Of a stretch of DNA of 64,000 bases, positions 1 through 7,814 are shown one piece after another. The notes under the pieces are model-generated. The model ran no database searches, was not told where the DNA came from, and saw nothing but the letters and a program-made list of their open reading frames with translations. Both the position numbers and the translations under genes were made by a program. Numbering within the stretch: position 1 is the stretch's first letter; every line of letters begins with the position of its first letter. The stretch comes from Lacrimispora sp. 210928-DFI.3.58 (GTDB taxonomy: Bacteria > Bacillota > Clostridia > Lachnospirales > Lachnospiraceae), in the NCBI RefSeq assembly GCF_020554865.1, contig NZ_JAJCIC010000003.1, positions 190,284 through 254,283 on the forward strand. The letters run 5' to 3'.

Positions 1-147
1 ATCCTTGCAGATGAGATTTCTCCTGATACCTGCCGTCTCTGGGACAAGGATACCCACGAGAAGCTGGATAAGGACAGATTCAGAAGGGATCTGGGCAATG
101 TGGAGGATGCATATGAGGAGGTATTCCGCAGACTGGGAATCCAGTAA
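1..147 (+). CDS. purC: SAICAR synthetase, C-terminal fragment (cut by window edge)
   Basis: Reading from base 1 gives 48 codons and a TAA stop at 145-147. The peptide begins [15 protein letters not shown] and ends in EVFRRLGIQ, which is the C-terminal signature of phosphoribosylaminoimidazole-succinocarboxamide synthase; the [12 protein letters not shown] stretch lies near the active site. The enzyme joins aspartate to CAIR in purine synthesis. Most of the roughly 235-residue protein lies outside the window. The placement just before purF and purB supports the call. Confidence 0.9.
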   Translation: MLADEISPDTCRLWDKDTHEKLDKDRFRRDLGNVEDAYEEVFRRLGIQ

Positions 148-157
148 GGAAGGTAGT

Positions 158-183
158 AACGCCTGGGCATATACCCAGGCGTT
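158..183 (+). terminator. Perfect hairpin between purC and purF
   Basis: AACGCCTGGG (158-167) pairs with CCCAGGCGTT (174-183) around a 6-nt loop, starting 11 bases after the purC stop. There is no clear T-run afterwards, so it may be a weak terminator, an attenuator or an mRNA-stabilising hairpin rather than a full stop. The purC-purF gap of 187 bases also holds a structured repeat (250-314). Confidence 0.5.
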
Positions 184-249
184 CGCTGGTTAGGACCGTT
201 CATAAAAAACCTCTGTGCGCCCGGCTGGCGAAGGAGCCGCCGCGCCATA

Positions 250-314
250 AAAGTCTGGCGGGCGCACTTGGCATACCAGAATTTAGTGCCGCCTATCCGG
301 CGGCGGAACTTTCA
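250..314 (+). repeat. Structured dispersed repeat, copy A
   Basis: A roughly 65-bp unit begins AAAGTCTGGCGG and ends ACTTTCA, so its ends are inverted (AAAGT/ACTTT). It contains a GCCGCC-tat-ccGGCGGC hairpin. A second copy lies in reverse orientation at 22192-22255; about 54 of 65 positions agree by eye. This copy ends 20 bases before the purF start, so it sits in the purF leader. It resembles a REP or MITE-type intergenic element, and no coding capacity is seen. Confidence 0.65.
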
Positions 315-334
315 TAGAAAGAAAGGAAAACCGA

Positions 335-1777
335 ATGAATCAGATGGACTTATGTGTTGGGGCGGATAAGTTACATGAAGAATGTGGAGTTTTCGGAATC
401 TATGATTTTGATGGGAATGATGTGGCGTCTACCATTTATTACGGACTTTTTGCCCTTCAGCACAGGGGGCAGGAGAGCTGCGGCATTGCGGTAAGCGACA
501 CAGAAGGCCCAAAGGGGAAGGTGAGTGCCCACAAGGGAATGGGCCTCTGCAATGAGGTGTTTACACCGGAGATGTTGGAGCAACTTCATGGCAACATCGG
601 GGTAGGCCATGTGCGGTATTCCACTGCCGGAAGCAGCACCAGGGAAAATGCACAGCCATTGGTGCTCAACTACGTAAAGGGAACCTTGGCTCTGGCTCAT
701 AACGGCAATCTGGTAAATGCTCCTGAGCTGCGTCATGAGCTGGAGTATACCGGGGCTATTTTCCAGACCACCATTGACTCCGAGGTCATCGCCTACCACA
801 TTGCCAGGGCCAGGATCAAGACGCCTACGGTAGAACAGGCAGTGGCGGAGGCTATGAAGAAGCTAAAAGGTGCCTATTCCCTGGTGATCATGAGTCCAAG
901 GAAGATGATCGGCGCAAGAGATCCCTTTGGCTTTAAGCCTCTCTGTATCGGAAAGCGGGACAATGCCTACATTCTGGCATCGGAGACCTGCGCTCTGGAG
1001 ACCATTGGAGCAGAGTTTGTCCGGGATGTGGAGCCGGGAGAGATCGTTACCATCACGAAGAAGGGCATCACCTCCAACCGCGACATGTGTCTTGCGGATC
1101 CGAAAAAGGAGGCCAGGTGCATTTTTGAGTACATCTATTTTGCAAGGCCTGACAGTGTGTTTGACGGTGTGGGAGTCTATCATTCACGTATACAGGCAGG
1201 GCGCTTCCTTGCCATTGACTCACCCATTGAGGCGGATCTGGTGGTGGGAGTCCCGGAATCCGGAAATGCAGCTGCCTTAGGCTACTCCATGGAGTCCGGC
1301 ATTCCCTATGGCACGGCCTTTGTGAAGAATTCCTATGTGGGGCGTACCTTCATCAAGCCAAAGCAGAGCAGCCGCGAATCTGCTGTGCGGATCAAGCTGA
1401 ATGTGCTCAAGGAGGCAGTGGCAGGAAAGCGCGTGATCATGATCGATGACTCCATTGTCAGAGGCACCACCAGCGCCCTGATCGTAAATATGCTGCGGGA
1501 CGCAGGGGCAAAGGAGGTGCATGTGTGCATCAGCGCTCCTCCATTTTTGCATCCCTGCTATTTCGGAACAGATATCCCTTCCGAGGACCAGCTGATCGCC
1601 CACGGGCGCACGGTGGATGAGATCCGGGAGCTGATCGGCGCGGACTCTCTTTCCTATTTAAAATTGGAGAGGCTGTATGAGATGGCAGGAGGAAAGCCTA
1701 TCTGCACTGCCTGTTTTAACGGCGATTATCCCATTGAGCCGCCTACGGAGGATATCAGGGGAAGCTACGAGAAATAA
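335..1777 (+). CDS. purF: Amidophosphoribosyltransferase
   Basis: PurF catalyses the first committed step of purine synthesis, making phosphoribosylamine from PRPP and glutamine. The protein is 480 residues, normal for the Bacillus-type enzyme. A short propeptide precedes the catalytic Cys17 in EECGVFGIY, which would become N-terminal after processing. The glutaminase domain fills about residues 17-240. The PRPP-binding loop reads VIMIDDSIVRGTT. Cysteines in CIFEYIYFARPDS, LHPCYFG and ICTACFNGDYP fit the Fe-S cluster ligands of this class. The start follows a GAAAGGAAA ribosome binding site. It lies between purC and purB, and its leader carries the copy A repeat. Confidence 0.96.
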   Translation: MNQMDLCVGADKLHEECGVFGIYDFDGNDVASTIYYGLFALQHRGQESCGIAVSDTEGPKGKVSAHKGMGLCNEVFTPEMLEQLHGNIGVGHVRYSTAGSSTRENAQPLVLNYVKGTLALAHNGNLVNAPELRHELEYTGAIFQTTIDSEVIAYHIARARIKTPTVEQAVAEAMKKLKGAYSLVIMSPRKMIGARDPFGFKPLCIGKRDNAYILASETCALETIGAEFVRDVEPGEIVTITKKGITSNRDMCLADPKKEARCIFEYIYFARPDSVFDGVGVYHSRIQAGRFLAIDSPIEADLVVGVPESGNAAALGYSMESGIPYGTAFVKNSYVGRTFIKPKQSSRESAVRIKLNVLKEAVAGKRVIMIDDSIVRGTTSALIVNMLRDAGAKEVHVCISAPPFLHPCYFGTDIPSEDQLIAHGRTVDEIRELIGADSLSYLKLERLYEMAGGKPICTACFNGDYPIEPPTEDIRGSYEK

Positions 1778-1908
1778 GGGAGCATCCAGCCCTCCTCTCG
1801 GCAGGCCTCGGCACATCATGCGGAAACGTAGCAGTTGCTGACAGCAGCCATTTATGGTAATATGAATGTGACAAATACGAAAAATATGAGAGATACGGAG
1901 GTTATGAC

Positions 1909-3345
1909 ATGAGTGATCATGACAGATATGTAAGCCCTCTTTCTGAGCGCTACGCCAGCAAGGAGATGCAGTATATTTTTTCACCGGATATGAAGTTCAA
2001 GACCTGGAGGCGCCTGTGGATCGCCCTGGCTGAGACAGAGAGAGAGCTGGGCCTTCCTATTACAGAGGAGCAGATCGAGGAGCTGAAGGCTCACAGCGAG
2101 GACATCAACTACGATGTGGCTAAAGCGCGGGAGAAGGAAGTGCGCCATGACGTTATGAGCCATGTGTATGCCTACGGCGTACAGTGCCCAAAGGCAAAGG
2201 GCATCATCCATCTGGGAGCTACCTCCTGCTACGTTGGCGACAACACTGACATTATCATCATGACAGAGGGCCTGAAGCTGGTTCGCAGGAAGCTGCTCAA
2301 TGTACTGGCAGAGCTCTCCCAATTTGCAGAGAAATACAAGGATCTTCCCACACTTGCCTTCACTCATTTCCAGCCAGCCCAGCCTACCACAGTGGGCAAG
2401 AGGGTAACCCTTTGGATGATGGAGCTTAAGCTGGACTTAGATGAGCTGGATTATCTCATTGATTCCATGCGTCTCCTGGGCTCAAAGGGAACCACGGGAA
2501 CACAGGCAAGCTTCTTAGAGCTGTTTGACGGCGACCATGAGCGCTGCCGCAGGCTGGATCAGCGGATCGCAGAGAAGATGGGCTTCTCCGGCTGCTATCC
2601 CGTATCAGGACAGACCTATTCCAGAAAGGTGGACAGCCGTGTGATCAGCGTCCTGGCAGGCATTGCCCAGAGCGCCCACAAGTTCTCCAACGATATCCGC
2701 CTTCTTCAGCATTTAAAGGAAGTGGAAGAACCCTTTGAGAAGAATCAGATCGGCTCCTCCGCCATGGCATACAAGCGCAACCCCATGCGCAGCGAGCGCA
2801 TTGCCTCCCTGGCAAACTATGTGATGAGCGACATGATGAACCCCATGCTGGTGGCTTCCACCCAGTGGTTCGAGCGCACCTTGGATGACTCTGCCAACAA
2901 GCGTCTGTCCGTACCAGAGGGATTCCTGGCAGTGGACGGTATCCTGGACCTGTACTTAAATGTCGTGGACGGCCTTGTGGTATATCCGAAGGTGATCGAG
3001 AAGCACCTGATGGCAGAGCTTCCCTTCATGGCAACGGAGAATATCATGATGGATGCCGTAAAGGCAGGCGGCGACCGCCAGGAGCTCCATGAGCGCATCC
3101 GCCAGCTGTCCATGGAGGCAGGAAAGAACGTAAAGGAAAAGGGACTGGACAACAACCTGTTAGAGCTCATTGCAGCAGATAGCGCCTTCGGCCTGTCCTT
3201 AGAGGAGCTTAAAAAGGCCATGGATCCCATCAAGTATGTAGGCCGCGCACCGAAACAGGTGGAGGAGTTCTTAGAGGAAGTGATAAAGCCGGTGCTGGAG
3301 GAGAATAAGGATGTTCTGGGGATGAGGGCGGAGATCAATGTCTAG
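1909..3345 (+). CDS. purB: Adenylosuccinate lyase
   Basis: PurB cleaves SAICAR to AICAR and adenylosuccinate to AMP, releasing fumarate in both steps. At 478 residues it has the usual length. The fumarase/aspartase signature GSSAMAYKRNPMRSERI, with the mobile catalytic serine loop, is intact; so are the N-terminal SPLSERYAS and the HLGATSCYVGDN substrate region. The ATG at 1909 is set by ACGGAGG seven bases upstream. A strong terminator follows at 3397-3446, so this is the last gene of the purC-purF-purB run. Confidence 0.96.
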   Translation: MSDHDRYVSPLSERYASKEMQYIFSPDMKFKTWRRLWIALAETERELGLPITEEQIEELKAHSEDINYDVAKAREKEVRHDVMSHVYAYGVQCPKAKGIIHLGATSCYVGDNTDIIIMTEGLKLVRRKLLNVLAELSQFAEKYKDLPTLAFTHFQPAQPTTVGKRVTLWMMELKLDLDELDYLIDSMRLLGSKGTTGTQASFLELFDGDHERCRRLDQRIAEKMGFSGCYPVSGQTYSRKVDSRVISVLAGIAQSAHKFSNDIRLLQHLKEVEEPFEKNQIGSSAMAYKRNPMRSERIASLANYVMSDMMNPMLVASTQWFERTLDDSANKRLSVPEGFLAVDGILDLYLNVVDGLVVYPKVIEKHLMAELPFMATENIMMDAVKAGGDRQELHERIRQLSMEAGKNVKEKGLDNNLLELIAADSAFGLSLEELKKAMDPIKYVGRAPKQVEEFLEEVIKPVLEENKDVLGMRAEINV

Positions 3346-3396
3346 ATCTGTGTACAGGATCCTTTAGGAATGTATAGTTGATTTTATAGAATGAAT

Positions 3397-3446
3397 AAAA
3401 ATCCAGATATCAAGTGCAGATGATGTGCGCGATATCTGGATTTTTT
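3397..3446. terminator. Bidirectional rho-independent terminator after purB and the Xre gene
   Basis: AAAAATCCAGATATC (3397-3411) pairs perfectly with GATATCTGGATTTTT (3431-3445), and a T-run lies on the far side in either reading direction. It ends purB on the plus strand and the convergent small regulator on the minus strand. It marks the left edge of the accessory island. Confidence 0.9.
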
Positions 3447-3459
3447 GCTGCCATAAAAG

Positions 3460-3684
3460 TCAGGGATGTATATATTCTATCAAATCAGGAAGCTCACATT
3501 CAAGAACATAACAAAGGCGGGCCATAACAGCCAGATCAACACGCTGCATGTTTTCGTTTATATAGGCCTTCAGCTGTGTGCGCTGCATCTCTGCCCGGCA
3601 GGCCAAACGGTTAATGCTGATTTCCTGCTCTTCCATAACATCTTTTAATTTAAGGCGTATATATCCGTATTCAATGTCTTTCAT
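3460..3684 (-). CDS. Xre/Cro-C1 family small transcriptional regulator
   Basis: This 74-residue protein is almost entirely one helix-turn-helix domain. The order IRLKLKDVMEEQEISINRL, then AEMQRTQLKAYINE, then LARLCYVLECELPDLIEY-like segments, is the pattern of the HTH_26 Cro/C1 group. The reading frame runs further upstream to 3747, but ATG at 3684 is preferred because AGAGAGGA lies just before it on the minus strand. It is transcribed away from the secreted-protein genes, and the shared region (3685-3823) holds a long inverted repeat. It is inferred to regulate itself and the island genes; the ligand is unknown. Confidence 0.75.
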   Translation of the reverse strand: MKDIEYGYIRLKLKDVMEEQEISINRLACRAEMQRTQLKAYINENMQRVDLAVMARLCYVLECELPDLIEYIHP

Positions 3685-3713
3685 GCCGTGGATCCTCTCT
3701 AAAATGAAAAATA

Positions 3714-3789
3714 ATGAGTATATATCTATCGTAATAATTATTGCCATAAATTAGAATGAGTGGTATCATATGAGTAGATATATACTCAT
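3714..3789. promoter_or_regulatory. Inverted-repeat operator between the Xre gene and the secreted-protein island
   Basis: ATGAGTATATATCTA at 3714-3728 is the exact reverse complement of TAGATATATACTCAT at 3775-3789, a 15-bp inverted repeat 61 bp apart centre to centre. The right arm is itself part of a 20-bp palindrome, ATGAGTA-gatata-TACTCAT (3770-3789). Its position between two divergent genes, one a DNA-binding protein, fits paired operator sites. The DNA between the arms is AT-rich and probably holds the promoters. Confidence 0.65.
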
Positions 3790-3823
3790 GTAAAGGCGAT
3801 ATTCAGGAGGAGAAATAGTTCAA

Positions 3824-5302
3824 ATGAAAAAAAGGAATGTAAAGACCATATTATGTATCTTAGGCCTGACCCTTTCCATAAGCGGGAAGGCTACGGAAAA
3901 TGTCTATGCCGGGGCATGGGCACAGGATAACACAGGCTGGTGGTATGACAATGGAGACGGAACCTATCCGGCGGCCTCCTGGCAGTGGATCGATGGGGCA
4001 TGGTATTGTTTTGATGGTAGCGGATATATGAGGACAGGCTGGATCGACAATACATATTATTGTGCTTCAAGCGGGGCCATGGTGACGGAATGGTATAAAA
4101 TCGGAAGCAGCTGGTATTACTTTGCCGGAGATGGATCGGTTGTGCGAGATCAGTGGATAGGAGATTATTATCTTTTATCATCCGGTAAAATGGCAGTTAA
4201 TCGCTGGATCGATGGTTATTGGGTAGGTTCCGATGGAAAATGGATTCCGGGCTACGAAGAGGATGACGAAGAGGATCAGTATGCCAGTGATGATGATGAA
4301 ACTTTCTATCAGGGCAGTGACTCAAGCAGCAGCTCAAATCATAGTTCAGGGAGCAGTAATCAGGAAACCGGCAACACCAGCGAAAGTTCGGGAACCAGCA
4401 GTTCTGGTGCAAATAATCAGGTGTCTAATACTAATATAGACAGCACGGCGGCTGCATCCCAGCAGGGGAAAGACGGATGGGAAAAGGAAGGCAGAGAGTG
4501 GTACTATTATGAGAATGGAGAAATGGTAAGAAACCGGTTGATAAAATCTGGAAGTAATTGGTACTACGTGGGCTCTGGTGGTATGCTCATGAGAAATACA
4601 ACGATTACTGCAGATGGAAAGGAATATCGGCTGGACAGCAGCGGTGTTGCAAGAGAAAACGGGGAGAGATCTACCCTGTCAATTGATGGGCATACAAAGA
4701 TAGTGAGCTATACTATTGGAGAAGATTTTCCATTAGATGGCGTTATTACTTCAAATTATAAAATTGAGCGGATCGAAATTACCATTAAAAAAAATACGAA
4801 GACCGCATATAAAAAGACCTTTAATCCTAATGCCAAGGAATTTGATCTGAGAAGCCTGGCCATCAATGCGGCAGAGATCAAAAATTACGGAAAGGGAACC
4901 TGGTCATTAATGGTAGTGGTAGAGGATGCCGATGAAACAATTGGAACAATGATACATGAAGATTTCACAGCAAATGTTGCCGAAGCCGTCCGGTTTGAGC
5001 TTTCCAATGAAACAATTCCACGCCGCGTGAGCTATGGCTGCAATTTCGGCCTGTATGGGGTGATCAGCTGCAATTATGTGATTGATGAAGTGGACGGAAG
5101 GATATGTAAAAAGCAAAGCGGTGCGGATGTTGTCATGCGCAAAGAAGTTTATCCTAATGCTAAAACCTACGATATTCATGGACCCGTCAATGATGCGCTT
5201 ATTTTTGAGCAATTAGAGAAAGGAACCTATTTCTATATTGTTACTGCAAAAGCAAAAGGAAAGGAACATAAGCTGATTTGCAAATCATTTGTTGTGGACT
5301 GA
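3824..5302 (+). CDS. Secreted cell-wall-binding repeat protein with two Ig-like C-terminal domains
   Basis: This 492-residue protein has an N-terminal signal peptide (about residues 1-30, ending near VYAGA). Aromatic, glycine-rich wall-binding repeats follow (about 31-145: GWWYDNGDGTYP, WQWIDGAWYCFD, SSWYYFAGDG). Then come an acidic and serine-rich linker (about 146-215) and more repeats (218-280). Two tandem domains of about 100 residues (283-385 and 390-492) share a pattern of GxxFxLxGxIxxNYxI and N-A-K-x-Y/F-D. Such repeats are known in choline- or glucan-binding proteins and attach to the cell surface. No enzymatic domain is recognised. AGGAGGAG precedes the start. It is the first island gene and opens towards the Xre regulator. 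Confidence 0.8.
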   Translation: MKKRNVKTILCILGLTLSISGKATENVYAGAWAQDNTGWWYDNGDGTYPAASWQWIDGAWYCFDGSGYMRTGWIDNTYYCASSGAMVTEWYKIGSSWYYFAGDGSVVRDQWIGDYYLLSSGKMAVNRWIDGYWVGSDGKWIPGYEEDDEEDQYASDDDETFYQGSDSSSSSNHSSGSSNQETGNTSESSGTSSSGANNQVSNTNIDSTAAASQQGKDGWEKEGREWYYYENGEMVRNRLIKSGSNWYYVGSGGMLMRNTTITADGKEYRLDSSGVARENGERSTLSIDGHTKIVSYTIGEDFPLDGVITSNYKIERIEITIKKNTKTAYKKTFNPNAKEFDLRSLAINAAEIKNYGKGTWSLMVVVEDADETIGTMIHEDFTANVAEAVRFELSNETIPRRVSYGCNFGLYGVISCNYVIDEVDGRICKKQSGADVVMRKEVYPNAKTYDIHGPVNDALIFEQLEKGTYFYIVTAKAKGKEHKLICKSFVVD

Positions 5303-5316
5303 AATGGAGGAATATT

Positions 5317-6828
5317 GTGAGAAAGATCTGTAGAACAATATTATGTATTGCAGTGAGTATTTTTTATATGCAGTTTAACAGTTATGCAGCTTCAGAAGCA
5401 GAACTGTTGAATCAGACGAACCAGCTATATGCGACGGTAAAAGCAAATAATAATAATATGAGTTTTGATGGGCTGTGCAGCGCATATGTATACCAGCAGA
5501 TGACAGCACTGGGATTGGGTGGCCCTTCGGCAGAATACGCGAATCAATGGTATGGGGCGGCCAGCCAGAGACCATACTCCGATACGGGATACCAAATGAT
5601 TGCAAGTCTGGGCAGGGATTCGTTAAGAGCGCTATACCAAAAATATAATGTAAACGGAGAATTATATTATCTGGTAGTTTCATTTCCGTATCAATATAGA
5701 ATGTCCTATGACAATCCAGGAGCAGGACATGCTGTTTTTATATATGCCATAAAAGACAACAAAGTATTTTTTTCAGAAAGCTATAGTTCAAAGCAATTTG
5801 GCTATCAGACAAATGAAGGGCAGGCTGTCTCTGTAGATTTGGACTCATTTATTAATTTATACTCCAGTATGTATGGAGAGCCCATTGGGACAGTGTTTTT
5901 CAAAGTAAAGGAAGGCTGGGACAGTTCTCAGGGCTATTACCGATATGGACTTCCTAGCGGGCAGTATGCGAAGAAACAGTTTGTGGATCTGGGGCGGGAT
6001 CAAAAGTATTATTTTGATAAGAATGGGAAGATGGTTACGAGCGACTGGCTCAAAGCAGATGGAAAATGGTATCATGCGGCTGCGGATGGTCATATGGATC
6101 TGGGCTGGCAGTATCTGGATAGTGAATGGTATTACTTCAATGACCCGGCGGGAGATATGAAGACGAACGGCTGGGAAACCTTTGAAGGAAAACGATACTT
6201 TTTATCCAATGACGGCGCGTGCATTCGGAACAGAAACGAATACATAGATGGAAAAAACTGGTATTTTGATGAAGACGGTGCGGCGTCTGAAATTACAATT
6301 GTGCAGGGATGGAACCAGATTGGAAATGGCAAGAAGTATATATTTTCAGATAATTCTTATGCCACATCGCAATTCGTGGATTTAGGGAGAAATCAGAAAT
6401 ACTATTTTAACGCAGACGAGTGGCTGGTAACCAGCAACTGGATTACCCATAAAGGGAAGCTGTACCATGCGGCTGCGGATGGTCATATGGATCTGGGGTG
6501 GCAGTATCTGGATAGCGAATGGTATTATTTTAATGACCCGGAAGGCGATATGAAAGTCAACGGCTGGGAAACCTTTGAGGGCAAACGGTATTATCTGAGC
6601 AGCAGCGGAGCAAGATATCGCAATACGATTCAGACCATTGACGGAACAGCTTACCGGTTTGATCAGGACGGAGCTGCGTCAGAACAATCAACGGGACAGG
6701 AACAGAGTTCCGTTCCCCGTTCCGGCAGCAGCCGGGCTGTCAGAGAATATCGGGATAATAAGCAGGCGAGTTCTAGCAGCGATAAGAGTAAGATGCAGGC
6801 AGTAACCGGACAGGCGAAACCGCAGTAG
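5317..6828 (+). CDS. Secreted cysteine-peptidase-like protein with cell-wall-binding repeats
   Basis: A GTG start at 5317 is chosen because GGAGG lies seven bases upstream; an upstream ATG at 5278 would overlap the previous gene. The protein is 503 residues. A signal peptide ends near SYAAS (about residue 25). The next ~180 residues hold a Cys54 (GLCSAYV) and His138 (GAGHAVFIYAI) arranged as in papain-fold CHAP/NlpC or C39-like enzymes, so peptidoglycan or peptide cleavage is possible but unproven. Wall-binding repeats fill residues ~205-470 and include a 131-residue tandem duplication. The tail is serine and lysine rich. It is probably co-transcribed with the previous gene, 14 bases away. 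Confidence 0.7.
   Translation: MRKICRTILCIAVSIFYMQFNSYAASEAELLNQTNQLYATVKANNNNMSFDGLCSAYVYQQMTALGLGGPSAEYANQWYGAASQRPYSDTGYQMIASLGRDSLRALYQKYNVNGELYYLVVSFPYQYRMSYDNPGAGHAVFIYAIKDNKVFFSESYSSKQFGYQTNEGQAVSVDLDSFINLYSSMYGEPIGTVFFKVKEGWDSSQGYYRYGLPSGQYAKKQFVDLGRDQKYYFDKNGKMVTSDWLKADGKWYHAAADGHMDLGWQYLDSEWYYFNDPAGDMKTNGWETFEGKRYFLSNDGACIRNRNEYIDGKNWYFDEDGAASEITIVQGWNQIGNGKKYIFSDNSYATSQFVDLGRNQKYYFNADEWLVTSNWITHKGKLYHAAADGHMDLGWQYLDSEWYYFNDPEGDMKVNGWETFEGKRYYLSSSGARYRNTIQTIDGTAYRFDQDGAASEQSTGQEQSSVPRSGSSRAVREYRDNKQASSSSDKSKMQAVTGQAKPQ
5977..6690 (+). repeat. 393-bp in-frame tandem duplication within the wall-binding repeats
   Basis: The block starting CAGTTTGTGGAT at 5977 recurs at 6370 as CAATTCGTGGAT. 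CATGCGGCTGCGGATGGTCA at 6073 recurs exactly at 6466. The offset is 393 bases, or 131 codons. Both copies encode QFVDLGR, HAAADGHMDLGWQYLDSEW and NGWETFEGKRY. The near-identity in DNA points to a recent duplication of the binding region. Confidence 0.85.
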
Positions 6829-7103
6829 GATAAAGATTGAAAAAAAGTAAATTGAGCCAAAACAGGTGGGTGCATCAGTCATTGATACCGAGATGCCTAA
6901 TTATTGAATTTACTATAATGCAAAATGCCCGGCACGGAAATTGGCATGTAAAAGGAGATAGTTTACATCTACAAATTATTTATATTTGGAAGGTTCTCCT
7001 ACGAATATAAAATTTCTGGTAACAAGCTTATGCTTGATGAATATAGTTATTCAAAAGAATGATAGCGGTTCATTTATATGATAAAAAGAAGGAGAAAGGG
7101 TAT
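6829..7103. other. Intergenic region, 275 bases
   Basis: This AT-rich gap separates the two large wall-binding proteins from the group of small paralogs. I see a small CAAGC-ttat-GCTTG hairpin near 7024-7037 and AGGAGA/TCTCCT arms near 6954 and 7002, but no convincing promoter pair, terminator or ORF. It probably contains the promoter of the 7104 gene. Confidence 0.3.
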
Positions 7104-7667
7104 ATGAAAAAATTTAAATTATTAGTAGCGGCAGGAATGGCATCGGTATTCATGGGGATTACTGCTTATGCAGGCGGATGGCAGCAGGATACCTCTGGGT
7201 GGTGGTATCAGAATGATAACGGCTCATATCCTAAGGATTGCTGGCAGTGGATTGATGGAAACAATGACGGAATTGCGGAATGCTATTATTTTGATAATCA
7301 GGGCTATTGCCTTATGAACGGAATAACGCCGGATGGGTATACGGTGGACGGAAATGGCGCATGGCATGTTTTTGGAACGGTACAGACTCAAAAAATAACC
7401 TCCCAGATACCATTGACAAAAGAAATTGCTGCTGAAATTGTAAAATCGCATACAGATAAAGTTGGATATTGGAGTCCTGCTGATGAAATTGCGGATAATA
7501 TATTAATAATGTGGCAGATATGGCCTACAGGCTTTAGAGGGAAATTTACAGTGGATTTAAATACGGGAGATTGTTATGAGGAAGGGCCGTATTGGGGACC
7601 TGAGGATCCCTTAGAGGAGCTTTTTACCAGGGAATATCATATGAATGTCAGATCATATTTGCAATAA
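7104..7667 (+). CDS. Small secreted protein: wall-binding module plus unknown C-terminal domain
   Basis: The start ATG at 7104 follows AAGGAGAAAGG and begins a clear signal peptide (MKKFKLLVAAG to TAYAGG); an upstream frame extension lacks both. The protein has 187 residues. Residues ~25-105 form the module GWWYQNDNGSYP, WQWIDGNNDGIAECYYFD, GITPDGYTVDGNGAW, shared with the next two small genes. The remaining ~75 residues (SQIPLTKEIAAEIVK, then IMWQIWPTGFRGKFTVDLNTGDCYEEGPYW) look like a small alpha/beta domain that I cannot name. No catalytic motif is visible. It is likely anchored at the cell surface. Confidence 0.65.
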   Translation: MKKFKLLVAAGMASVFMGITAYAGGWQQDTSGWWYQNDNGSYPKDCWQWIDGNNDGIAECYYFDNQGYCLMNGITPDGYTVDGNGAWHVFGTVQTQKITSQIPLTKEIAAEIVKSHTDKVGYWSPADEIADNILIMWQIWPTGFRGKFTVDLNTGDCYEEGPYWGPEDPLEELFTREYHMNVRSYLQ

Positions 7668-7727
7668 GAAAGCCATAGCAGGAAGAGGCGGGTACTGCTG
7701 CTGTACCCGAAAATGCGGAATGCTACA

Positions 7728-7756
7728 GCGAAAATACACACGGAAGATATTTTCGC
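7728..7756. other. Hairpin after the 7104 gene
   Basis: GCGAAAATA (7728-7736) pairs with TATTTTCGC (7748-7756). A smaller GGGTAC/GTACCC hairpin lies at about 7690-7707. Either could slow or end transcription, but no T-run follows. The 7815 gene starts 59 bases later with its own AGGAGG site. Confidence 0.4.
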
Positions 7757-7814
7757 GATCCATATTAAAAGAAATGTTGTTTTTGTGTTAATACGAATTT
7801 AGGAGGGACGAGAA

